Assembly (NCBI RefSeq): GCF_025370935.1
Contig: NC_133490.1
Span: 2,988,240 to 3,052,239, forward strand
DNA from: Choristoneura fumiferana
Taxonomy: Eukaryota > Arthropoda > Insecta > Lepidoptera > Tortricidae
Length of the DNA stretch: 64,000 bases
Reading direction: 5' to 3'
Positions 8,813-20,800 of the stretch are shown piece after piece (the stretch's first letter is position 1; every line of letters begins with the position of its first letter). Under the pieces are notes generated by a model. That model worked only from the letters and a program-made list of their open reading frames with translations, had not been told where the DNA came from and searched no databases. Position numbers and translations under genes: made by a program.

Positions 8813-11800
8813 GTAAAACGGCTGCGTCAGTGCGACACGTCAGCTCTTCAAGTATATTGACAAGAGAATAATAATGTCCGACCGAAATTTCGGTTTCGGA
8901 TTTGGTTTCGGCAGGCCCTATACTTATACTAAGTGCAAAATTCGAACTTCGCTGACGCTTATATAAGGTGCTAACAAATTAGGTACCAATATTTTTACAG
9001 CAGATAGTACGTATCTCTAGGAGTAGACTTAAGTATAAAATATTTAAAAGTTTATGTTACTTTTGGAGATTATTAGAGAATAAACTTTGGTGCGTCAAAA
9101 CACCCTGTTAATGAGATAATTATTAGCCAGTGATTAAAACTTCTTTGAAAGTCTTGAACATAACATTTATTATTTTCATCGTAACATTTCTACAGTTTCT
9201 GGAAATTTCGAAGTGTTTGTACTTATAGTTTCGGAATAATTAGCATAAAAAGAAACGAAATAGACCTTTCTTTGGAATAAAAATCTATCGAGCAAATTGT
9301 CTCTAATCGTGTTATCCTCTCCTAGTTCGTTAGAATATATAATGAAAAATAACATATTAAAATATCATTTGCGTATGTCAAGTACTTTGCTTACAATATC
9401 GCAAAATAAACTGCAAAAAATTTCGAATGCCTTGTCTTAGACATAATAGGTTTTGTTAAAATAACGTAAAATGCATTTTTGTTAAGTAAACACTACTTAG
9501 TCCATTCCTTCCATAACTTTCTAAAGCTCCTAATCCTTCCCCTATTTTAAATTTCATGTGACATTATCAAACACTGAAGACATTGTACAGTCACCAGCAT
9601 TAATATCTGCCACAGCGGAGCGTGCAAAAATATCTGACACCTCCTTCCGGCTCTAGAAATAGAGTCGTATCAGATATTTATGCACGCTTGTTGTGTCAGA
9701 TATTGGTGCTGGTGACTGTACTGAAGAGTGACAGTTAGTCGGCGGCCCTATAGCCGGCGTAAGTAATTACGAGTATATCAAGGACGCTGCTGAGACGTTA
9801 TACTGATCCTTTTTTCTGTACTGTGGTTCTATTTAGTTCTTGTGTTTCTAGTGTGTTAGACTGGACAAGATTATGTTTTCGCAGAGAGGAGTCCGGCAGG
9901 TGGGGCGGCGAAGCGGCGCGGCGGCGCCGGCGCAGCTCGCCCCCGCGCCGCGCCTCGCCCCCGAGGGACCATGAGCCTCTCGCTCTCGCACGGGTAAATA
10001 CCTTCATTTTATAGTAATAAATAAAGCTTATTTTTTCTTGATTTCCGTTAACTTGGACATGCGGCTCATAAAGATAGAAATAGAACTATTTGGTAATTAA
10101 TTTTTTGGTAAATCGAATTTGAGTTATTTTCACATTCAGTTTTAAAGGTCAAATTTGTAAAATTGTAAAAAAATGGCAAATGTTGACGTAACACATAAGA
10201 GAGATCAAAATTATTACTTAGAAAGTTCATTAGTATACCTAGTATGAAGAATTTTGAAAATTAGATTCTCATCAAGAGGATCAAAAAACTTGGCAGTTAT
10301 TTGGAACTTACAATTGAATTTCAGCTTTAACGATGACCGCAAAGGCGCAAATTAATTCCGCAAATCGATAAACTCAAGAGGTCAAACCGAACGACCCTTA
10401 CATTAGATAGTGCAAAGATCAAAATTAGACATTAATAACATTGTAATAAGAACCACGGCACGCGTCATCGTGAATGACTCTACCTATAGCAGTAATTAAG
10501 TATGTACTAGGTACTCCGCTGCCAAATGCTTCCGCTTCCCCCCCTCTTTATGATCAATTGTAGAAGCAATCAACAGCAACGGTCCTGAAAAAAAGCATGA
10601 AAAAATGTAGCATTCGGAGTGACTCTTATAAGCCTTGGTGCATGACCTCAGGCCGCAAAAAAAAGTTTTTATAGCGATAGTTTTGAGTAGAGTTTTCCGA
10701 ACTGGTGGGAGGTTTATGGACATTTATAAAGTGCTTGTTATACTTATACCCAAAACTGGATAAAGATATTTTGACTTTGATTTCGACTTTGAGCGTTATT
10801 AATTCGCCTAATCTCCCCAGGCATCAGCCCCGACGTCCCCAAATGCGGGATCAGCCCATTCGTCACCCGCGCCGGTCTCGCCAGCCGGCAGCGCCGCGGG
10901 CGCGCGCTCCCCGCTGCCGCTGGTGGCGCCGGATCTACTGGCGATGCAGCTCCTCGACCAGCACTCGCAGCTCCAAGCGTTGATGAAGCAGAGGCTGTTC
11001 CACCAGCATCAGATGCAGAAGCAGGTGAGAAAAGTCTTTATTACAAAAGCATGGCGTGCATTGAGTAGACAGCAGGGCAGGCAGTGCTGGTGGTGCGCTG
11101 CTGCGGCGTAAACTATTAACCTGCCTACCCTGGAATCGACCCAATGCACGTCATGCTTAAAGCACTTGCAGCTTTAAGCTCTTAAAAAGAAGTCGCAATT
11201 CCAACAGTACCTATTTCATGTAGGTCATGAAAAAATACTTTTTCAGCAACATTTTTAGTAGAACTTAGTGCCGCTTTTTGACTGAAATTGCTTGATCAGC
11301 GTTTGTAAATTCAGATGCTAATAAAACATGGACTGTGCCACCAACTTTACATCCAAAAGGAAACGAGAGAAGACTCTTTCTAGAGGTCTTGTGTCAGCTT
11401 TTAGCCAGAATGAACTTCTAAGTGATTTCTGAGAGTAACTGTTTACGATGAGAAGCTAAATAAAGGCATAAAAAGGTCACTATTTGTAGCTGCCCTTCGA
11501 ATCCGGAAATGAAACGTTCATTCTGCTATCATTCATTTATTCTTTTAATTTTTCACAATAGCACATGTCCTCGGAGGCAGCTAAGCGACAACTGGAGCAG
11601 TCTCGGCTGCAAGACCAGATTAACCTGAACCTGTTGTCACAATCGCATCTTCCACCTCCTGATGCTTCTCCTGGTAAGCTTCTTTAACTCTTACACTAAC
11701 CAGCAATTGACTATCTCATATGATGCTACATGCAGATGAATCCGAAGACGTAGCTACTGATTCAGTAACAGCCTTGTCACTCTGGCCTTGAATATCCTCA

Positions 11801-14800
11801 AATGATATTTATCCGGTAAAACAGATGACGCCAGAGCAGAGGCTATTGCAGTTCAACTAATTTATACTAAAACGGGCTATTTTTCAGAGTTTTCTCAATT
11901 CTGATTGCCCATCCTGTCTTTCACCCCGCACCTTGTCTCATTCTCTTTATAGGTAAGATGAAATTCTGATTCGTGCCAATAAAAACTGACTCGAGTGCTT
12001 TTAGAGGCGACGCACGTCACTTGCGGATAGTAATATGTTTTCTTTTTAAGTCCTGTTTTGTTTTTACTTATAACCTATAGCGTGCATTGAGTAGGCAGCA
12101 GGTCAGGCAGCACTAGCGCTGCCTACCCTGTTGTAATGCGGCGCAAACTACTGGCTGCCTATGCCAACGCTGTAGCTACCGAAGAGTTCCACCCACTACC
12201 ACTGTTGTGAAGTGTTGGAAGAAGTTCCAATACTTATCACGCATGATGCCCGCAGGATCCCTGGGCGCACAGCTGGGCGCCCAGCAGCAGCAGCTCGTGC
12301 AACAGCTGCAAGCGGTGCAGCGCCAGTACCTCATGCACGGGCCGCTCTCCGTACCGCCCAATGCTCCACCAGGTCTGCTATTATAACTAACATTCACCCG
12401 TCTTTGCTCATAGTTGGAATCCTGGAATTCAATTGAATGCTCATGAAAGTTAATTAAAAAATCCATTTTTGGGGAATGTTATCATGGTCTTCAATAAGTT
12501 GCATGAAGATCACCCTTACAAAAAAGTATCAAGTCTCACGTAGGTACCAAGATGCTCATTTAAAAGCACTATTAAGGGATTAACTTGTCTGAACGTCGAG
12601 GAAATTATTACTCGTTAAGTGATAAATCCCGGGTGTTGAAAAAGTTGTGTATAAAAATCATGAAAGTAGGTATAAAACCTTCAGGATAAGGAACTAATCT
12701 GTTTTGGTTATTTCATATCATATTTATTTATTCAAAAATATACAAAAGAAGCGAACAAAAAGTATACCTGGTTTATCTGTCGCTACGTCGCTTAATATTA
12801 TTTCACGTGCCCTTATCCACCCCTCACAGAGGTACACGACCACCACAGCACCTCATGCAAACTCAATAGCATGAAACTATAAAACTGTTATTTCACTAAG
12901 ATAACGTTTGAGCTTGAGTCCTTTGGGGCCCTGATCGTCAAAATGTCAAATACTTAGAATGCCTAAATATGAAATATATGGATAGATGCATACTTATCAA
13001 AGCCGCCGACGCCACCCCGATAGTAGCGGGCATTCTTCGTGGCGTTCTAAAGGCGAGGCTTTTGTTCAACAGTAGATGTCTTCTGATTGATGCTGATGGT
13101 ATTACGCAGGTCTGATGCTGTGGGGCAGCGAGATGGAGGAGCACCCGCTGTTCGGGCGCGGCGTCTGCAAATGGCCGGGCTGCGACGCGCTCGCCGATGA
13201 CTACCCGGCATTCCTCAAGTAAGACCTTCAGATCGACCTGACATTTACATGATCTTGACTTCTGATAGTTGCGATAGATGGCACCTCGCGCCACTATTTT
13301 CGTTTTTGAAAAATCTTAATATCTGTTAAAAGGCAGGAGGCATATGAACATGCGGTTTATCTGATAGGATATGATCACCACCGCCTATGACTACCAACTA
13401 CCAACGACTGAAAGAGAGTCATTCTGCCCTCTTCAGCAAAAGGGCGCTATCTCAAAATCACTTTTGAGTTATTCATACCATGTGATGCAGAATGTCTTAA
13501 GCTACTACAGTACAGTAGTATTGATAACACGGAAATGTTGTTTTTTTTTTAGATAAGTTGCAACTTTTGGCTTAAGGGGCACCATCATTGGTCTGTTGGT
13601 GGCCTCCAAGTATAAGCCCTTTTCATTTGTCGTCTTTTGGCTTAGGAAAGCACCATTTGGTCTGTTGATTTGATGGCCATTAAACCAAGTATAAGCCCTT
13701 TCCATTTGTCTTTCTACAGGCACCTGGAAGCGGCGCATACCCTGGACGACCGGTCTGCTGCGCAGGCGCGCGTGCAGATGCAAGTGGTGGCGCAGCTGGA
13801 ACTGCAGCTGCGCCGCGAGCGCGACCGCCTCGCCGCCATGATGCGCCATCTGCACGCCGCCAGGGACTCCGGCCACCACCCGCCCAAGCACCCACACGGT
13901 AACTGTCAGCATCATGGTGATAGTAATATCACCAACAACAACACCGTCATAATTGTCATCATCTTCAACAGAAACAACAACATCATTGTTATTGTCGTCG
14001 TCGTCTTCGTAGTCATCAAAATGATCATCATCCTCATCAACATCAACATAGTCGTCAATGTCGTTATTGTTATCGTCATTATCATCATTACCATCACCAT
14101 CATATTCACCATAATTATCATCATTATCGTCATCGTCGTACTAACTGGTGACTCCGGACTGTCCGGACACCACGTGCCAGCCCAAGCACTCGCACGGTAA
14201 CTTTATTTTTATCATCATCATAATCTGAAAGTATTGTATTGTATTGCATAACTCTTTATTGTACGTAAAACATATGAAAATATTACATAAAACATAGTAC
14301 AAAGGCGAACTTATCCCTCAAAAAATTCCTTACCTTCCACCAGTCTTTTGACTTCTGGGTATGACCTGGTGGTAACTTTCTCAACCCCCACTTCGCTTAT
14401 ACTGAAAACAGCTAAAGCCCTCTCAATCTGATAGGAGGCCTATGCCCAGCATTGGGGTGTATAAAGACAGAAGATGATTCTGAACACTAACAGAACAAAC
14501 TATTATGGAACTTAAATAAATCGTTTTTCTAATTTGAAACCCCAACTTCTCCATAGGCACACGTTACGAGTTACATGCAAGAGAGATTTTTAAGTTTCTC
14601 ACCCATAGTAACATTAATAATGTACTTATTTCAGGAGCTACCAATGAGGGTGCATCTCCAGGCCCAGTTCGACGTCGTGTCTCCGATAAATCAGGCGTCA
14701 CTATAGCTGGTGGTAAGTCTACAAGAGAACCCCCACTTATTTACGCTATAAAAGTGCCTACACCCAACAAGTCCCTTAACAATGCGCCCTAGAAACCAAA

Positions 14801-17800
14801 ATTTGGCATTGTTGTTGTCATTTCTGTGGCTGGATACGCACCGTACTGACTCATTTAGAATACTGCAAATTAGATCCGAAGTACAGGTTTAATCGATGAA
14901 ACATTACAAAAAGGTATCACCAAATGTTTGACTACATTTTTTAGTTATTAAAAATGCAAAACATCCAAAACATAACGACACCTTAAATGAAAAATATTAG
15001 CCGGAGGTCATTTAGATTCACTTAGTTACTGATCGAATTATTCTGGATCTATTTATGTAAATCCAAGCTTAGACATTTAAATTCATTGATGCCTTCAACA
15101 TCTTTGTTCATTGAAATTATATGCACAACAAATACAATTTGTACATCTCATGCTCCTTTCCCTCCATAAAAAAGGACACGTTAGTAAATTTAACTGTTAT
15201 AAATTGAATGAGGATCATTTCTGTCTGTAAGGTCTGCCATACATGCTCGAACGAGCTGGATTAGACGTGCAACAAGGTAAAACAGTATTACAATTTCAGT
15301 CTTTAGGTAATCATTATTTATTTAGTTTTCTGTTCTGAAAACAGCTGACGCCTGAACGCAAGATTGAAGCATGCGTTTTGTTGCGGCTTCTTCTTTTCAG
15401 TTTATTCTTTATAATGTATACGCATCTTCGTTGTTTTTGACAAATTCAACTAAATTGATTCTCCCGTGAGGGTGTCTATTGTACCTATTTTATTAAAAAT
15501 AACTCGGATATTATCAATGTTTTTTACATCAACGTCACTAACATTTTGGACTTTTTTTACAGAGATTCAACGCAACCGCGAGTTTTATAAGACCGCTGAT
15601 GTGCGGCCTCCGTTTACATACGCTTCGCTCATTCGTCAGGTTTGTATATCAAAATTATTAACTACCTTTATCCGCGACTTCATCCGCACCGAAATAAATG
15701 AGAGTTGACTCTCTCCTTCTTGTTTCCGTAACTACTGTGCAACATGTCATCCCATCCCATATTTTACCTTTTTTGGAGTAGAATTCCAAAAACCCGATCT
15801 TAACTCTCGCTTAAATAAAGAAAAGAAAACGTGTGCAAATTTTAACGTCATTTAACCCAGATGTTGAAATGTCAGTCAGTCAGTTTGTCATATTATATTC
15901 ATTCAATCAGCTTCTTCTTTTATGTGTATACATTATTATGTATTAAAATTGCATATATTTGCAGTTCGTCTTTTTTGTCTGGACCGCAAGGTTCCTTATC
16001 AGATTCAACGTTTTAAATCTTTTAGTTAATTAGCCTATCTAATTTGTCTTAGACATAAGTGTGTCTTTGTTTTTCTAATTCGGTTTCAACGTCATAGCGT
16101 AACGTCAGAGCTTCTCATGAAGCCGCATCATCATCCTTTAAACTAACATTATCAAACATCAAATAATCAATGTCTCTGTTTTACTAAGGCTCTTACAAAC
16201 TTATATTTAACTTCTAATATTCGTAATTTATGTGCATGTAAGTTGTTTTCAAATCAGTTGAATTTGACCTACCTCTAATAACCGGAGCGATTTGAAATAT
16301 GGACAGACAGAAAACCTTATTAGGTAATTGGTATCTAAAATTAGGCTCGTTGAAGTGGTAGTGGGTTGGCCATATAGGAACAGATGGCCGTTGGGGCTGA
16401 AATGTTTTCGAATCGAGATCGGGAATCTGCAAGCGCACACCAACGAGATGCACGGATGACTTTATTAACGGGTTCCCGGTGGGTGCAGGACGCTTCCAAC
16501 CGAAGTAACTGGAGATCTATGGGGGAGGCCTATGTTCAACAGTGATACGCCTACGGCTGATATCATGATGATGATGAAAAGTAAAGTTGTTAATAATGTT
16601 TTTTTTTATATTTCCAGTCCATCATAGAGTCTCCAGATAAGCAGCTGACGCTGAACGAGATCTACAACTGGTTCCAAACCACCTTCTGCTACTTCCGCCG
16701 CAACGCAGCCACGTGGAAGGTACGTTGTAGCTTTTATCTCAGCTCTTTAGGTCGGCAAGGCATTTGTAATACCTCCAGTGTTGCGGGAGACACAATCGCC
16801 ATCAGATGTTTCGAAGCGGCTAAGGTAATCAAAAGTATCGAAACTTGAACTCTAATTCTTTGAAAATAAAGTGCATGTTCCGATATTTTTGACCACCTCG
16901 GCGGCTCCGAAATATCTCACGGCGACTGTACGTTTGCCTTACTTCAAAAAACTCAAAGAAATGTGAAAATCGTATCACAATGCAATTGTACTATACGATT
17001 GTACGATATGATATGAAGCTAATCAAAAATGAATTTAATTAATTATTCATATCCTGATGAAGAGTCTCACAGAAAGGTATTTGGAAAAGTATAGTATATT
17101 TTTTTTATAAGTAAGTATTAAATGTGTTTACTAAATAGTTTCCAACAAAATCACATTGACGAAGAATAATTTTAAATGTTTGGTGGTTGGTTCCGTTGGG
17201 AATTATTTATTAATGCTAATGTTATGCTCAATTGAAAAATTGATGACTTTACTGATAAAATCAATGTTATTCCTAGGTATGTTAAGGTTTTAATACTGAT
17301 GACGATGATTTATTGCTTCATGCAGAAGTTTATCTGCAGCGCGATAATGTGGAATAGAAAGCTAATGAACAAATTAATGAATGAATAAGTGAAATAGCCA
17401 CAATCTACTCTATATTTCGAAATCATACAAAACTACTGATTGTCGTATTTATCAGCTTCACGCTAAAAATGCCCCTAAAAAGCTAACCTGAAAAGTATTT
17501 CAAGTGTGTGCTTGAAGTTCCCAATTTGCACGGTGTCCACGTGGGAACTACAGCTCAAGGCATCTCTTTCTGAAGACCTATGTAGACTGAAGATAATGCC
17601 ATAAATTTGACAATTAGGAAGAATGTGGCGACCTTGACGACATTTTGATACCTATCCCTGTATACTCGTAGTTGCCTTTGTATTAAAAAAAAAGCAATAA
17701 ACCATGGTCATCAGATAGTCATAACCCGCGACCAAATATAAACTAGTATAGTACAACAGAACGCAGTGCGTCACAACCTGTCGCTCCACAAGTGCTTCAT

Positions 17801-20800
17801 GCGAGTCGAGAATGTGAAAGGGGCGGTCTGGACCGTCGACGAAGTGGAGTTCTACAAGCGGCGGCCGCAGAGGGCCGCGCACGCGCCGCCGCCGCCCATA
17901 CACGCGGGGTACGGACCCCGGCTTCATGACCAATTCTTTGTGGATTACACAGTTACACAGACTACACGGATACACAGAGCACTCATACTATTACACTGTA
18001 ACATGGACGACTTTGTTACACAGGACGACGATACACGATTACACAGTTACACAGACTACACGGATACACAGAGCACTCATACCAATACACAGTAACATGG
18101 ATGACTTTGTTACATAGGACGACGATACACGATTACACAGTTACACAGACCACTACAAGGATACACAGAGCACTCATACCAATACACAGTAACACAGACT
18201 ACTTTGTTATACAGGACGACGATACACGATTACACAAAAACACTAACCACTACACATATACACGGAAGGATACACAGTTACAAAGATCACTGACACAGAT
18301 ACATAAGGTTCCGTGGGATTAATTCTTAGTCTCTAATTTCTAAATGTTTTTACGTCTACACACCAACACAGGTCACTGGCATAAAATTACACTGACGATT
18401 TTGACACTGATGACAACAGAAGACTTCGTCTTCGGATAAATATCAACGTCACTGAACACAATGAGCCCTATGGACTATTACATTTTACAGACAACTTACT
18501 CTGATACATGGTTACAAAAAACAATGACACAAAATGTAGGGTAACTGCACATTTTCCGACTCTTTCACTGCTTTGCTGTGTGTTACATGTTAATTTGGAC
18601 TATTTGGACACTGTTACATGATTTTAAGTAGAATTTTATAAACGGCCCTTTATACTCATGGCTACACGCGGGAACAGACCCTGACTTCATGACCGATGCT
18701 TCGTGTATTACACATTTAAACAGACCATTACAACGATACACAGGATACACGGTTACACAGACCACTGACACGGATACGAGAGGTTCTTTGGGGTTACTTA
18801 GAAAGTAACCATTTTTTACACGTTTGGTACTATGGATGATATTATACTTAACCTATTATACGAGTACTTAACTCAAACAACAAGCACACTAATACACGAT
18901 TGCGAAAAACATCAATTCAAAAATAATTATTATAAACTACAGTTACACACTTTGTGGCATGAAATTTTACACATTCGCAAATTACCTACAATTGACACTG
19001 TATCCTACAAAAAACACCGACTCACATGGATAAATAAATAATAAAATATATCAGACACGTAAGTGTTATAGACTGTTATGCGTTGACAGAGCTCACTAAG
19101 AAGACACTAATATTATTTAAAACTACTTTAGACTCAAAATTGATATTAGGATCTCATTTAGAAATGTTTATGCTAAATGTACATAAACCGCTTAAATAGA
19201 CACTGATACATCTTATTATGGTCATGTCTTCGAAATCGTTAAAAATTGAGGCATATTTTGACATAGAGTTCTTCGACATGTACACTTCTACTACTTAAAC
19301 TCTCATTTTTTACTCCGATTATTAAAACGCCTATTTTTGTAATTATTTATATACGTTTGATCATGATGGGTACACTTTTAGACAAGACGCTATTCCACTT
19401 TTACAAATGACTCGGACGCAGGATGCTATATAATACCCACAAGATTAAGTTTTACACAGAGTTTTTCGAATTATTTCTTATTATCACAATAATTATAATA
19501 TAACACTGCACAAATAACTCATAATTTCCGAAACGCTAACACACTTCCTTAAAAAACTCTTGTTCCAAAAACAACCTATTGTGAACAGCTGAAAGTCTTA
19601 GAACGCTTAGGTAGGTACTGAACAAATCATGAATCACAAAAGAAGAGAAAATTAGAAATAAAATAAATAATGTCATGCCGCAAACATACACAACAACAAC
19701 AATACACAATACAAATAATATAATTACACTGAACTACAACTACACTATACACCTCCAACGAAATTACACAAATCTTCAATAGACTATATTTCAGAAACCA
19801 AATATACGATACAGAAATTAGAATACTCTTTTCAAATTAAAACAGTTATTGAAATTGACTGAATGATGTCTATCAACTGCTAATAGATTTAAGATTTAAA
19901 GTTAAATACGGTATTTGACTATTTTGTATATGTTTTATAAATTACAACTACACAATGCCTGTTATCGAATAGAAAAACAATTTTTAAGCTACCTTTACAA
20001 ATAACAAAGTTATACAGGTTTGAAATTCAAGATTAGACAGAGAAAGACATACTGGCATGTGAGTCACACGCCAGTACCGCCATACTTGCTGCATAGAGAA
20101 AAGCGTTTGAGAAAGAGACAGGTATATAGATTTTTCAAAAAATCACTATAAATCCAATTTTCAACCGATTTAAATTTTCTCTTCGCTAAACACTATCTGT
20201 ATATCTATATTTTAATAATAATATTAAGATATGGCAAAATCAGGAGTTGTCAAATACCGTATTCTATATATTTGAAAGAAAATTACAAAACAAACATAGG
20301 TTTGCATTTCAAGGACACAATACACTAAATATGATCACAATGTCCTAATATTATTATCTGGCTTAAATACTTCTAGTGATGCCATAGCTAAGCTAGAAGT
20401 ATTCGTAAGACAAGCTCATTTATGAATTTGGAAGACATTTCAAAATAATCGAAAGCTACATTTCACTAAAATCACTTCACAATAATTTCAACAAACACCA
20501 CAGTTCACATAACGCAGTTTCTCACACTTGAAACACAAAACGCACTGGGAACACTCAACAGTTTTTGGAATCTAACATTTTAATCTTCTAAATATTTTCT
20601 ATCTAACCTAGAGATACTTAACTCTTTTTGTGTAAATAAACGTTTTGTCTCGTTTCAGATTTGGATCTGTAATTATTTGTGTAGTTAATTTTAAATCATT
20701 TTTGTAAGTAGCATTACAACCGATTTGCAAATTTAAAGATTTTGTTATTAATTCATTTGGATCGCTAGAAGCTTCATCGGTTATACGGCTACGAAATGTG

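Noticed and set aside
9971..9992. Translation start at ATG 9971 inside E2
   Set aside because: That frame (MSLSLSH) would enter E3 in the wrong phase. The frame continuous with E1 fits E3 exactly.
9798..10014. Opposed open frames around FoxP E2
   Set aside because: Only the + strand frame inside 9885-9993 has matching splice phases; the rest are GC-driven shadows.
13670..14200. 176-codon frame extending E7 into an Ile/Val/Asn run
   Set aside because: The extension is translation of an ATC/GTC microsatellite beyond a good splice donor. Its length differs between the two copies.
17909..18095. 62-residue Thr/His-rich C-terminal extension of E12a
   Set aside because: It is encoded by a TACACAG tandem repeat whose unit is not a fixed multiple of three. 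Splicing at 17908 restores the conserved frame into E13.
17935..18330. CRISPR-like array
   Set aside because: Units are long, diverged and contiguous with no constant repeat and unique spacer pattern, and the genome is an animal's.
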